Below are positions 48,291 through 60,118 of a stretch of DNA of 64,000 nt, piece by piece. The first letter of the stretch is position 1. The number at the start of each line of letters is the position of its first letter. Source of the DNA: Euleptes europaea (taxonomy: Eukaryota; Chordata; Lepidosauria; Squamata; Sphaerodactylidae); assembly GCF_029931775.1 (NCBI RefSeq), contig NC_079323.1, positions 779,001 through 843,000 on the forward strand. Direction: 5' to 3'. The notes below the pieces were generated by a model. That model ran no database searches. It had not been told where the DNA came from and saw only the letters and a program-made list of their open reading frames with translations. The position numbers were made by a program, and so were the translations under genes.

Positions 48291-48789
48291 TTGATTGGCA
48301 GGATCCCCCCCCCCAATCCCTAATGCCATTCCAAGCCCACCTGCACCCGAACGCCTCAACTAGACGCTAATAACTGTGCAGCTCAGGGGGATGTTGGCTT
48401 ATGACTGCTCACTCAGTCATAAGCCACCCCAAACCAAAATTGCATGCTGAAAAAAATACAGCTGCCCCAAAACTATACATCATCTTGTTGGAGATTAAAG
48501 GGATCGAGTAGGATAGGGACCAGTGTGTCAAAAAGAAACCAGCAGAACCCACAGGAGCACCACAAATAATGAAGCTAATCTGGATGTGTTTAACATTCTT
48601 CTTTGCAGGGGTGGGAGGTGAAAAAACGAGAGCCAGTGACGAAGAGCAGCTGCTGCACCTTAGGCTCCTCCTCTGAGGCCGTGACAGTGTGCAGAGTGCT
48701 GAAAGAGGAGCGTCAAGGGGCACACAGAACCCCCTTCCCTCACATTTCTGAGGCCTTCCTTGGGGAAGTAATGGTATGTATGCTTGTTG

Positions 48790-49290
48790 GTTGATTGCCA
48801 TTGGTTATGCTGGGCTTGCAAAAGTGCACCATACCTTAAGTTTGTTTTTGCAGAGATTCTCTGGTTTGATATAGGTTCTGTTAGGTTTGCACTGCCAGAT
48901 TGGGCCTGGTTTCTGCTTGGAATCTGTAAATTGCAATTGGTTCTGTTGGGCTTGAAAAAGTTCCCTCCCTCCCATGCTTAAGTTTGCTGTGCTGGGCTTC
49001 TGTGGATTGCCCTTGATTGTAAATAAATAAATAAATCCTGGGATTTTCTGGTCTGACATTGGTTCTATTGGGCTTGCACTGCCACATTGGCCCTGGGTTC
49101 TGCTAGGCTTATCTATTAGACATTGGTTCTGCTGGGCAAGCAAAAGTGCCCGCCTTTGCTTGATTTTTTTGTGCTGGGAGTCTCTGGTTTGACATTAGTT
49201 CTGTTGGGCTTGCCACATCAGCGGGTGGTTCTGCTGGGATTCATGGGTTCTGCTTTGGTTCTGTTGGGCGTGTGTTGGTTCTTGGGATGG
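48790..49290. repeat. Degenerate tandem repeat
   Basis: Repeated text such as gacattggttctgttgggct tgcactgccacatt, tggttctgctggg and tgctgggcttctctgg recurs at irregular spacing at least five times. It looks like an old minisatellite. A frame read on the minus strand is correspondingly repetitive and should not be taken as a gene. Confidence 0.6.
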
Positions 49291-49299
49291 GAGGCATTG

Positions 49300-49962
49300 T
49301 AGAATCATAGACTCATAGAGTTGGAAGGGACCACCAGGGTCACCTAGTCCAACCTCCTGCACAATGCAGGAAATTCACAACTACCTTCCCCCCCACACCC
49401 CCAGTGGACCCCCCCACTCCATGCCCAGAAGCTGTCCAAGGTGCCCTCCCTCTCATGAACTGCCTAAGGTCATAGAACCAGCATTGCTGTCAGCCATCTA
49501 GCCTCTGCTTGAAAACCTCCAGGGAAGGAGCGCTTACCATCTCCTGAGGAAGCCTGTTCCACTGAGGAACCGCTCTGTTAGAAAATACTTCCTAATGTCA
49601 AGATGGAAACTCTCTTGATTTAATTTCAGCCCGTTGGTTCTGGCCCAACCTTCTGGGGCAACAGAAAACAACTCGGCACCATCCTCTATATGACAGCCCT
49701 TCAAGTACTTGAACATGGTTATCATATCACCTCTCGGTCTTCTCCTCTCCAGGCTAAACATGCCAAGCTCCTTCAACCTTTCCTCAGAGGACTTGGTCTC
49801 CAGACCCCTCACCACCTTTGTTGTCCTCCTCTGGACACGTTCCAGCTTGTCTACATCCTTCTTAAATTGCGATGCCCAAAACTGAACACAATACTCCAGG
49901 TGAGGTCTAACCAGAGCAGAGTAAAGCGATACCATCATTTTGTGTGATCTGAAGTTGGTGAC
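49300..49962 (-). mobile_element. CR1-type LINE, reverse-transcriptase tail and 3' UTR
   Basis: The minus frame reads [40 protein letters not shown] and [20 protein letters not shown]. The 3' end is at the left (tcatagagttggaagggacc). Confidence 0.87.
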
Positions 49963-52200
49963 AAACAGCCTGCTGAAGGGAGACGATGCCATCTTCAAGA
50001 GCCACACCAACCCCCACCTGCCCCATGGCCAGCTGACATGTGCCACAACTGTCCAACCTGACCCCAATCAGTGTCTCAGGCTTCATCTGGAAAACTGCAC
50101 CACAACTGCAGGGACTTGTGAAACTGGCTTTTAAAGTCCAATTTCCAAAGTTCCTTCACCGTCAGAAAACATTTTCTGTGCCATTGACTCCTCCTGGTGA
50201 CCCAATCTACTCTCCAAGATCTGCAAAGGACAAACACACAATGACTTTAACTGTCATTGAAAATGTACCTGCCGCTAACAGCATACGTGCCCTGCTGCAC
50301 AGAATTAAGGTGGCCAACTCCTGGCTCGATGCGCACTTTCCACCCACCACCTCCTTTTGTTATAATTTGGACCCATATAATCGAGTCCTTTTTCTACACG
50401 TTTGTGAGTCTCCCTTTTCCTTGTGCTTATTGATGAATGTCAACAACTTTTACACAAAGTGCTTCAAATTTTTTCCCCTCATCACTCAGTAGAGGAGAAG
50501 ATGACAATGTAACTCACTCTGGGACCCTGTTGGAGAGGGCGGCCTGATGGAGATGATGTTAATTTCCCTGGCGAGGTCTGACTCCCGCACAAAGTCTTTA
50601 TTTGAGTTACCATCTATTTTTTTATTTTACTTAAAGATCCAGGAGGAAGTCTTGGAGAATATCTGTCTCTCCACAAGCAAACTCTTATTCTGATCCAGTT
50701 GCACAGACAGGCAAAGGGGTGAATGCCGAAAGACAAGGGGGGGGGGGGCTTGATGTCAAAGGATTTCCTAACTAAGATGGCAGCCTAACAGGTGAGGAAA
50801 CTGTGTTCTGAAGAGCAAACAGATGCTGGGAATTAACAAGAAAGCAGATTCGATATCAAACCGTTTCCCTTGTGAGGAAAGATGGTGCATTTGGGGAGGT
50901 GAATAATGGATAGTGACTAGATTCAGATCCATCAGGACAAGTCAGGGTGTTGCATACAGGCAGGGACCAGGCTGAGGTGCTTGGCCTCTGACCCCACTCC
51001 CAGCAATGGAGGGTCCTGGGGGGAGCAGAGCCTGTTGCGGTTTACTCTTCCCGGTAGTGCGGGCGGACTAAGTGCGGAACCAAGGCAGCACTCTAAACAT
51101 GGAACAAGGTCACTCACCAGCACGAGTTCCTTTTCTTCAAGCTCTAGGCTAGGGCCTCCCAGGTTCTGCGGGGATGCTGGGGGGGGGGGCAGGAGCTGGT
51201 ACCTAAGCAGGACAATACTGTGCACAGAGATCTCGGCATGAGCAGCAGAGCCTGGACTAATCAGCAAAGTTGTTCCCACACTGAATGACTTGACAGCCCA
51301 AGTTTTATGGCTCTTCCTCAGCACTCCCTTCCAGGGCCAGCTGTTCTGCATCACTCAATGGTGTCAGTTCTTGTAAACACTTACGACCAAGAGCTTCTGC
51401 TTCTAATCTCGCGCTTCAACTCCTCTCCCGTAAACTGAGCCGAACCTTTGATCTTTGCCAGGTAACTGGGCTGGGCGGGTCTGGAGGCAATAACTTTCTC
51501 TGTTCCTCTGCTCCCTGCCAATATGCACCACCATCTTCTGCATCCGCTGTCTTGCTGGCTCAGAGTTAAGGTCTAGTCGCCCTGGTAAGTCTTCCACAGG
51601 TGCAGAACCCTGTTCTGCCGTGCCTTCCTCCTCCTCTTCCGAGGAGAGTTCAGGCTGACTCACAACACAGGGATTCTTATGCCACTGCAAGAGAAGCAAT
51701 CTTTATTTATTTTTTCTGGATTTCCTCAGAAGATCCAAATGTGCTCCAACCACTTCAGTTTTTGCACGATCCTGTAAATCTCCTTAAGAGCCAACAGTGG
51801 GATATTTATATATAATTTATTCATGTAATTTATCATCCGCCTTTCTCACTGGGACTCAAGGAAGTTGACACAGCATGAGTCTACACTGTCCACAGGCTGG
51901 GACATTCAATAAGCAATACACTGTAGTACAAACCACTGTCCCCAATCAATTATCCAAGTCACACTGTGAATTATTTTTGTACATTGCAACCCTATTGCCT
52001 GCGCAGAAAAACCCTCTTGACTAATTCCGTTTTGCACGGTTTGTGGAAAGCCAGAATCAGTGAAGTGCAAAGACGTTTAAGAACATTAAACAAATTTATA
52101 AAAGCCATGACACATTCACAAAAATGAAGGGGGAGGTTACTCATCAGTATTCCCATCAGACAGAAACACCTTATCCATCAGGTGTCTATGCTGTTCCACC
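49963..52200. other. No gene recognised
   Basis: Contains open frames at 50040-50492 and 51354-50932 without recognisable domains, GC-rich text around 50950-51700 that may be part of an old LTR-type repeat, and a reversed SINE tail near 51805-51880. Nothing firm. Confidence 0.45.
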
Positions 52201-52286
52201 ATCACATTCCATACAGCAATAAACAAAAACCAATGAATGTGGAAGGAGGTCTAAAAGATGCACCATATTTTTTTGTGGTGGAAATA

Positions 52287-52880
52287 TCAAGGTTTAAGTG
52301 CAAGGAAAGGCAACATCCTGATGAGAGAAGTGTAGTGTGGACTGAGCACAACAGGTGAGAAATGGATGCACATTTGGGGGCAAAATCCTGATTGCTTTTT
52401 CTTTCCAATTTTGATGTTACCAGGAGAGGAAAGCCTGAAGACTCTGAAAACGGCTTCTTGGATCTTTTTTGTCCTCACCCCATAGATAATGGGGTTCATC
52501 ATGGGTGGAACCAGGACATAGATGTTGGCCACAATGATGTGGGCAAAGGGGGCCACACCGTGACCGAATCAGTGGGTCAGAAAAGAGAAGAATGCTGGAG
52601 TGTATGTCACCAGGATCACGCAGACTGGGGAGCCACAGGTGCCCAGGGATTTGAGCCGGGCTTCCTTGGAGGGAAGCTGGACGACGGTCCGCAGGATCGG
52701 TACGTAGGACAGAATGATAAGGATGAAATCCAGACCTCCTGTCAGAAAGGCAACAGTCAAACTGTAGGCTTTGGGTGCCTGGGTGTCAGCACAGGTCAGC
52801 ACAGGTCAGTTTCACCAGGGCCATGAACTCACAGTAGGTGTGGGAGATAACATGGTACATGCCAAGGAGACTAGGTGAAA
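52287..52880 (-). pseudogene. Broken OR52-like olfactory receptor (C-terminal part)
   Basis: Only the second half of a class I receptor can be read, from about ECL2 ([16 protein letters not shown]) through TM5 ([20 protein letters not shown]), TM6 and TM7 (MMNPIIYGVRTKKI) to the stop at 52287. Two breaks are visible. A 10-bp tandem duplication (52791-52810, cagcacaggt-type unit) shifts the frame within KLTCAD. An in-frame TGA (52569-52571) replaces the Arg codon of the THRFGH motif, a CpG-type C-to-T change. TM1-TM4 are absent; sequence beyond 52880 shows no receptor. It is most like the minus-strand OR52 group at 12-27 kb and is surely non-functional as a receptor. Confidence 0.88.
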
Positions 52881-54069
52881 TTCCTAGAGCGGCACCATCA
52901 GTGCTGTTTCCTCTCATTTTTCCCTCCTGCTTCTCAGATTATTGAGGGTGGGGCATTCAAGGTGGGAGCAAAGGGAATGGCTGCTACCAGAGGGTGTATG
53001 GCAAACCAACCCACAAGGGCCTACACTGCAGGAGACCCTGAAGGAGTTCTTGGTGCCACTCCCTCATGTTTGTTTGTTCAAGAATGAACTCTGTACCAAT
53101 CTGTACAGTCCTTGTCAAGTTTTTGTTTGTGTTGCATCCAGTCCAGGGAAGGAAAGGCCAACTCACCTCCTCACCACCACTAAAAAGCCATGAGGGCCTG
53201 ATCCCACCCCCCATGGCCGTTTTGGCACTTGAAAATGCATTGGGGTGGGTTGGGGAGGTGGGCATGGGCACCACATTAAGCCCTGGTGGCATTTCAAAAT
53301 TATTTTTAAATAACCGCAGCATGCTCATGGGGGCCACGAGGATGCCGTTGCGTCTTGTTTGACCTTTCAGAAAAACACTTCTTCCTGACCCAGGAGCCTC
53401 AGGTTGGGAGGGACCCCCTGGTTACTGGGAGCATTTTTAAGTTGAGTAAATAGCCCTTTCACTGCACCAGCAGTTCCACCGGCTGGGTCACCATTCTCCT
53501 CCTCTTTTCATGGATCCTAAACTGAGAGGCAGTCTTGCCCAAGGCCCCCATCCAAGTCCCAGGCAGAGTTGGGACAGGATTTGGCCCCAACTTCGGAGCA
53601 GGCAGCAGGCCAGAAAGCAAGCAGGTCTTCCCTGGGGTTTGGAAGGTCTGCCTTGGCCTGCTGAGGGACTGTCCTTGACTTCTGAAATAACAGCGGTGTT
53701 TTGTCGTGTTCTTGCAAGCACAGCAACAATATTCCCCGAGTCCCTTGTCCACCAGCACCAAGTATCTTACGTCCAGCCCTGCTTTCCCCAAGGAGACTGC
53801 TTGCATGTTCCATAAAGATGACTTCATCATTCCTGTCTTTTACTCTCATGTCTCTCATGTCTTTTACTCTCAAGAATCCCTGTGCCAGCAGCTCCTATCA
53901 CTTGCTACAGGACATGAGTAAGTTGGCCGGATCTGCCACCAGAAATGCTGCTGCTGGAGATTCGCTTCCTAAACTGGGTTATGTGTATAAACAGGCTTGC
54001 CTATGGGGTGTTGTTGAGTAGCCTAAGACTCCTGCCATGTTGAGCAGCCTAAGACTCCTCCCTTATGGC
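52881..54069. other. No gene recognised
   Basis: Upstream of the broken receptor. No earlier receptor half is found here on either strand. Several overlapping open frames near 53500-53850 carry no known motif. Confidence 0.5.
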
Positions 54070-54400
54070 AACAGAGATTAGCTCTCTTTCAATATTTGAA
54101 GGGCTGTCACTTAGAGGAGGGCAGGGAGCTGTTCCTGTTGGCAGCAGAGGACAGGTCTTGCAATCATGGGTCTAATTTACAGGCAGAAAGGTACTGTCTG
54201 CATATTAGGATTTTTTATTATTATTATTATTATTTTTTACAGTGAGAGAAGTTCAGCAGTGGAATGGGCTGCCTAGGGAGGCGGTGAGCCTCCCCCTCTC
54301 TGGCAGTCTTCAAGCAGCAGCTGCACGAACACTTGTCGGGGATGCTCTAGGCTGATCCTGCCTTGAGTAGGATACTTCTATGATTCTATCTCCCCTTAGC
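54070..54400 (+). mobile_element. CR1-type LINE 3' fragment, diverged subfamily
   Basis: atttgaagggctgtcactta gaggagggcagggag, then cagcagtggaatgggctgcc tagggaggcggtgagc follows the CR1 layout but with different text. It contains an (ATT)n run near 54211-54235. Confidence 0.65.
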
Positions 54401-54500
54401 TTCTCTGATCAGGTAGAGCTGAAAGCAGCTTCAATTAGAGCCCCACAAAAACCCTGTAAGCAGCAGCTCAAAGGCTGGAGATTTGGGACCCCCCCCCAAA

Positions 54501-54501
<1 letters not shown>

Positions 54502-54531
<30 letters not shown>

Positions 54532-54537
54532 CACATC
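54502..54537. repeat. (GCAC)n / (AC)n microsatellite
   Basis: gcacgcacgcacgcacgcac followed by an AC run. It lies 580 bases upstream of the 55-kb receptor start. Confidence 0.9.
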
Positions 54538-55068
54538 CACGGGCATTGTTTCAACGAACCACCACATCAGGCACAGTGTCCAACCATACACCCATGGAAG
54601 GCACACAGACATTTCCCATGCTCCTCTTTCTTCCTGCAGCCCCTTCCAAACCCCAGAAAGATCATTCCTGGGGTCATGGCACCTACATGGAGGAATTGCT
54701 ACTTGGAGAGCAGGAGGCTGGTGTATGGGCTGAAATCCCCCCCCCCCAAGCAGGGCTGTACTTACAGAAGGGGGGGAAAGCAATTTAACCCCCTTGTCCC
54801 AGACTGGCAATCCACCTAGCTCTTCCTCCACTGGGGTCCTCCACTTCCTCCCACAACCCCTGGAATGATCTTTTGGCGGGGGTGGGGGCAGAAAGGGCTG
54901 CAAGACTGGAGAGAAAAGGCAAAAAAAAACATGTTGCCTTCATGTGCAGCTGGTTGGATAAAAACTAAAGTCTCCATACATAGATGGAAGACGTTAAACA
55001 GCCCCTTAAAAACCCAAGCCACAAATGCCAGCCAAGGGCAGATTAATGCATCCAGTGATCTTTGGTGG

Positions 55069-55086
55069 CCTTTTTTCCACCTCCAG
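55069..55086 (+). promoter_or_regulatory. Splice acceptor upstream of OR at 55.1 kb
   Basis: The run ccttttttccacctccag is a strong acceptor 31 bases before the ATG and fits a coding exon preceded by untranslated exons. It decides between the start at 55118 and the earlier in-frame ATG at 55025. Confidence 0.55.
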
Positions 55087-55117
55087 GATTCCACAACAGA
55101 GCCTGCTTGGGAGAGAG

Positions 55118-56077
55118 ATGAGCCTCTTGCCTGTGGGAAACACCAGTTTCGACCCCACAACGTTCCTCCTGACGGGCTTCCCGGGGCTGGAATATGCCCA
55201 CCGCTGGATTTCCCTCCCCTTCTGCCTCATCTACATGACCGTCATCCTCGGGAACTGCACCATCCTCCATGTCATCAGGACGGATTCGAGCATGCACCAG
55301 CCAATGTACTATTTCCTCTCCATGCTGGCGCTGACGGACCTGGGCTTGTGCCTCAGTACTTTGCCCACAGTGCTGGGCATATTTTGGTTCGATTCCCGCG
55401 AGATCCCCTTTAACGCCTGCTTTGCCCAGCTGTTTTTCATTCACTCCCTCTCTCTGGTGGAGTCCTCGGTGCTCCTCTCCATGGCCTTTGACCGCTTTGT
55501 GGCCATCTGTGACCCGCTGAGATACGGCTCCATCTTGACCACACAGCGGATCTTGAAGATGGGGCTGGCTTTTGTCTCCCGGAGCTTTGTGCTGATTTTC
55601 CCCCTGCCTTTCCTTCTCCGCCGGTTCCAGTACTGCAGGACCAACGTCCTCTCCCACTCCTACTGCTTGCACCTGGAGATCATGAAACTGGCCTGCTCGG
55701 ATATCATCGTCAACCACATTTACGGGCTCACGGTTGTTGCCTTCACGGTGGGAACGGACTCTCTCCTGATCCTCATCTCGTATATTTGCATCCTGAAGAC
55801 GGTCCTGGGCATCGCCTCCAAAGAGGGGCGCCGGAAGGCCTTCAACACTTGCGTCTCCCACATCTGTGCTGTCCTCTTGTTCTATGTCCCCATGATTGGC
55901 CTGTCCTTGATCCATCGCTTTGGGGAACGGGCCCCTCACATCGTCCACATACTCATGTCCTACGTCTACTTGCTGGCGCCACCTCTGATGAACCCGCTTG
56001 TGTACAGCATCAAGACAAAGCAGATCCGGCAACGCATATTCAAGAGGCTGTGCCCCAAGAAGACATTCCAGTTGTAG
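55118..56077 (+). CDS. Class I olfactory receptor, OR51-like
   Basis: Intact odorant receptor of 319 residues. The ATG at 55118 yields NTS at 8-10 and TTFLLTGFPGLE, and lies 32 bases after a good splice acceptor (ccttttttccacctccag, ending 55086). The longer in-frame start at 55025 would therefore be intronic. Motifs: LGNC (44-47), QPMYYFLSMLALTDLGLCLS, Cys101, SMAFDRFVAIC (DRF at 125-127, a mild DRY variant shared with the receptor at 63.4 kb), FQYCRTNVLSHSYCLH and KLACSD, FNTCVSHICAVLLFY, SLIHRFGER and LMNPLVYSIKTKQIRQRI. No breaks. It resembles the 37.6-kb receptor, from which it differs by keeping all ECL2 cysteines. Confidence 0.95.
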   Translation: MSLLPVGNTSFDPTTFLLTGFPGLEYAHRWISLPFCLIYMTVILGNCTILHVIRTDSSMHQPMYYFLSMLALTDLGLCLSTLPTVLGIFWFDSREIPFNACFAQLFFIHSLSLVESSVLLSMAFDRFVAICDPLRYGSILTTQRILKMGLAFVSRSFVLIFPLPFLLRRFQYCRTNVLSHSYCLHLEIMKLACSDIIVNHIYGLTVVAFTVGTDSLLILISYICILKTVLGIASKEGRRKAFNTCVSHICAVLLFYVPMIGLSLIHRFGERAPHIVHILMSYVYLLAPPLMNPLVYSIKTKQIRQRIFKRLCPKKTFQL

Positions 56078-56274
56078 AGACAAAAGGCCAGTTGCTTCTC
56101 TTTCTCTTACAAGGCTTCCACCCACTACTAGCATGCTCAACAAATACATAATACAAATCAAGTAATGCTCAGCATATTATTCTATGTGATTTATTCTGCT
56201 TCTCAAAGGCATTCAGGGCCCATAAGCACACCTCAGGCAACTAGATTTCTGGGCCCATCATGTCTTCTTGGGCT

Positions 56275-56420
56275 AAAGGTAAAAGGTAAAAGTAAAGGTC
56301 CCCCGTGCAAGCACCGGGTCATTCCTGACCCATGGGGTGACGTCACATCCCAACGTTTCCAAGGCAGACTTTGTTTGCGGGGTGGCTTGCCAGTGCCTTC
56401 CCCAGCCATCTTCTCTTGGG
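56275..56420. mobile_element. Interspersed repeat, family not assigned
   Basis: aaaggtaaaagtaaaggtcc, caccgggtcattcctgaccc, atggggtgacgtcacatccc. I recognise this as a text common in reptile genomes, probably a SINE, but cannot name the family. Confidence 0.45.
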
Positions 56421-57827
56421 CTAAAGGAATGGAAATTAAGGTTGTTGTGTCACTGGCTCATGGTGAAAGCACAGCAAACTTTATTGAGGAAAACGTAATG
56501 GAATGAAAAATCAACTGGGCTTGGGCTGTTGGCGTTGGGAAAGGGTTGACATTGTTGAAAAGGTGGAACATTCTCAAAATCGAAGGTGCTCAGGCTGCCC
56601 TCTACAGGTGTCTCCCACGGGTTCTTCTGGAAGGGCACACAAGCAGGGAAGCATTCATACAGACACCCTTTGAGCCAGTGAGTAAAGCCAACCAAGCAGA
56701 TCTTGGTTGGTCTTACTCAAAGTGATGCACTGTAGGGAAAAGCAGTAATGCCTTTTTGCTTGGAAGCAGGCCAGCAGGGGCTGTGACCTTTGAATGCTGA
56801 GTCTGGACTGTATTTGCAGCCCTGGAAATGAGGACTGCCAGGTCTTTCACCAGCACCCACACTTCTTGACACTTCTCCTTCAGGCTCAGGAGGGGGAAAT
56901 CACCATCATTGTGCATGACATGATGTCACTTCTGGGGGAACCATAGAGATTCCAGTGATTCCTAGAGTGACATACATCGCTTCCAGGTTTTTCCTTAAAG
57001 TGATGTACAAGACAACTACACCTAGGCTTGCCATTTCTCCATGCTGAGCTTGGAGCCAGGCTGGGTTGCCCAAATGCTGGCGTAACCCCCAAGAACTCGT
57101 TGATTTAGTCCATTAGGGGTGGGGTCAATACATGGAGCTTAGCAGTGGAGGAAGAAGCTGGTTGCTAGGGAGCTTGATAAGGTTTTCTGGGCTCTGATCA
57201 CTTTATATAAGGTAACTGGAAGACTTTGTGAAAATTGGTCATTGAAGGGGGGTTAAATTTAGTTCAACTGGTATTGCTGTAGTAATTATATTGATATTGC
57301 AGGGCTGCATCATGCAAGCTGCAGATTGCAGTTAGATTACTGCTGTTTCCATTTTGTTGAAATTGAATCCTTTTGGAGGAGAAGTGGATGAGAAGAATTC
57401 TGAACTTTGGTGGACTTGGGGAAGTGGGACTTAACTCACCACAAAGTATTGCGAGCAAGAACCAGTTGTTTAGTTGAACTCAGAGAGACTATCTGTTGCA
57501 TTTCCTCTTCTGTGCAATATTTTTGTGTTCCCTACCTCCATGTTGTTGCATTGTTCTGCAGGGTGGGAAGGCTGAGCTAAAGATCATGTCTTTTAAAAAT
57601 CAATTTGTGTTGCGAGTTCTGTTCTTGAATTAGCCCCATAGAACCCACACAAATAGGCAGCTCTTAGGTAGCCCACACAATGGGGGGGGGGTGACTTTAA
57701 CATGCAGTTCATATTCTAACAAATAAACCCTAGTTTAACCCATTTTGTCTGGTGTGTTCATTTTGGGGTATGGGGGCAAATGTCACAAAAGAATCAAAGG
57801 ATATTTAACCAATTCCTCAGCATAGAA
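56421..57827. other. No gene recognised
   Basis: Non-coding sequence downstream of the 55-kb receptor. No repeats are recognised apart from a G run at 57680. Confidence 0.5.
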
Positions 57828-58000
57828 TCATCAATGTTGATTCTATGACCTTAGGAAAGTCATGACAGGGAGGGCATCTTGGCCATCTTCTGGGCATGGA
57901 GTAGGGGTCACTGGGGGTGGGTGGTTGTGAATTTCCTGCATTGTGCAGGGGGTTGGACTAGATGACCCTGGTGGTCCCTTCTGATTCTTTGATTTGTGGT
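57828..58000 (+). mobile_element. CR1-type LINE 3' end
   Basis: gattctatgaccttaggaaa, catcttggccatcttctggg, ggttggactagatgaccctg, cccttctgattctttga. Confidence 0.8.
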
Positions 58001-58654
58001 ATGTTGCATCAGATTAGGCAACAAGGGTTTGCCAGAGCAGCCATGGGAGAGGATTGATTGATCATCCCATCTGATTAATTAGCACGCCTCCACAGTTTGT
58101 ACCCAAAATGGATAGTGTCTGTTCCATGTACAAAGATGTCCCTAATCCCAAATGAATGTAAAATCTTAAAACACCAGGATAGTTTATGAGACATTCTGCA
58201 GACCCAAATTTTCCTGTATCGTCCCTCCCCGTAGATTGCTCCACAGACTTTCAGCCTGACGTCTTGGCAATCCCTGAGCTTTCCTCTTCCCCCTGGTCCA
58301 GATTGCAGAATGCCTGTGTTGTGGTGCTGCCACAATGGCCACTGCATTCACTGGATTATGACCATGACATCGCAGGCTGGGCTCAGGCACTCAAGGGGCC
58401 AAAAGGCCAGGGAGGTCCTTTACACCTCCACATGGTGCTGGGACCTTAGAAAGCTGCTGGTTACATCTTATTTGTCCATCTCTAGAACGCCAGGCTTGTC
58501 TCATGCAGCAGGGTCCAGATTCCCTAATAATTACTGGGCTGGATCCTACACCCTACCCTACCACTCCACTGAGCAAAGTTTATTGATTTCCTGATTTATT
58601 ACCCACCTTCGTTTTGATTCAAATTTTAAGCTTTCTCCAATCCAAGGAGCCTCT

Positions 58655-59405
58655 GAACACATGAAGTTGCCTTATATGGAATCAGACCATCAGTCCATCA
58701 AGGTCAGTAGTGTCTACTCAGACTGGCAGCAGCTCTCCAGGGTCTAAGGAGGATGTCTTCCATATCACCTACTGCCAAGTTTTGTTTTTAACTGGAGATG
58801 GTGGGGATTGAACCTGGGAGATGGTGGGGATTGAATCTGGGACCTTCTGCATGCCAAGCAGATGCTCTACTACTGAGCCTAGCTTCCTTCTACTGAATCA
58901 AACCCTTGGTCAATCAAGGTCAGTAGCTGGCAGCAGCTCTCCACGGTCTCAAGCAGAAGTCTTTCACATCACCTACTCCCTGGCTCTTTTAACTGGAGTA
59001 GCCAGGAGATAAACCTGGGCCTTTCTGAAGCCACAGAGCCCTACCACTGAGCCATAGCCAGTGGTCTCCAGGGTCTCAGGTGGAGGTCTTTCTCATCACT
59101 TACTGCCTGGTCCTATTTTTTTAACTGGAGATGTCTGGGATTGAACTTGGTACCTTCTGCATGCCAAACAGATGCTCTACCACTGAGCCTTGGCTCCTTC
59201 TGAATTAAGCTACCTTCCACTGAATCAGGCTCTTGGTCCCTCAAGTTCAGCATTGTCAACTCAGATTGGCAGCAGCTCTCCAAGGTCTGAGGCAGAGGTC
59301 TTTCACAGCACCTGCCACCTGACTCTTTTAACTGGCGATGCCAGGGATTGAACCTGGGACTTTCTGCATACCAAGCAAATGCTCTGCCAACGAGCCACAG
59401 CCCTT
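58655..59405 (-). mobile_element. Array of four tRNA-derived SINEs, all reverse
   Basis: Units of about 58655-58880 (with a duplicated gagatggtggggattgaa block), 58880-59058, 59060-59195 and 59200-59405. Each ends in the reversed tRNA head (gctctaccactgagcc-type). The third lacks its tail. Divergence between units suggests repeated insertion rather than recent tandem duplication. Confidence 0.75.
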
Positions 59406-59702
59406 CTCCAATGTAAGTGGCTCTTCTGTTGAAGGCTACGTGGGGGAGGGTTGGGCCTCACTGCCAGGACTTAAGATCCTCCCTCCCACTGGGTTTTTTC
59501 CTTTTGGTGGCTTGGGCCGCCTCCCTCCCTGAAGGGGAAACACAGCAGTGTTTGAACGAAAGCTCGAATGTGATAAAAAGCGCAAGCAGGATCTTCCTGG
59601 CATCAGCTCAGGCAGAGTCGCCCTGTGCAGCAAGAAGAAGCAAGACAGATTCACAGTCTGTGCTGCAAAGTCAGGTAGGTGCTAGAGGCTCTTTGTGATC
59701 TT

Positions 59703-60118
59703 CTTTTTAAAATAAATTTTATTATTTTAAAACATAAAACAACAAAACAAACACCACAAACATACATACAACCCATGCATACCGAAATTCCACACTTCCA
59801 AAGTATGCCTACACCTATCATATCATCAATTGCTAACCTCTTGAATATTGATAATAAAATCCATTTAACAGATACTATATTTAAGAACCACTAATGCTAT
59901 ATTAATACTGATTGTTACTGCTTTTAATTTCTGCTTTTCTACTTAATGTTGTTCATCTTAATAGTGATACAAAAACATTCTATCTAAAAATAGCTTTCTA
60001 TATTCAAAACTGCTCATTAGTATCTTAAAATATCTACTCTAGCATTACAGGAAAATACTGTTGAAAAAAGAAACCATAACATGTCTAGCTTTGTATAAAT
60101 TTCTAAGTCTCAGTTTGG
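59703..60118 (-). mobile_element. 5'-truncated L1-type LINE end with 16-bp target duplication
   Basis: AT-rich insert with an A-rich end on the minus strand (ctttttaaaataaattttat on plus). ggctctttgtgatctt flanks both sides (59687-59702 and 60119-60134), the mark of target-primed insertion. The clade assignment to L1 rests on the tail and AT-rich 3' text and is tentative. Confidence 0.65.

Noticed and set aside
50040-50492. 150-residue open frame
   Set aside because: No recognisable motif, no splice or promoter context; not enough to call a gene.
55043-56161. 372-residue open frame antisense to the 55-kb receptor
   Set aside because: Shadow of the receptor on the opposite strand; no transmembrane pattern or known domain.
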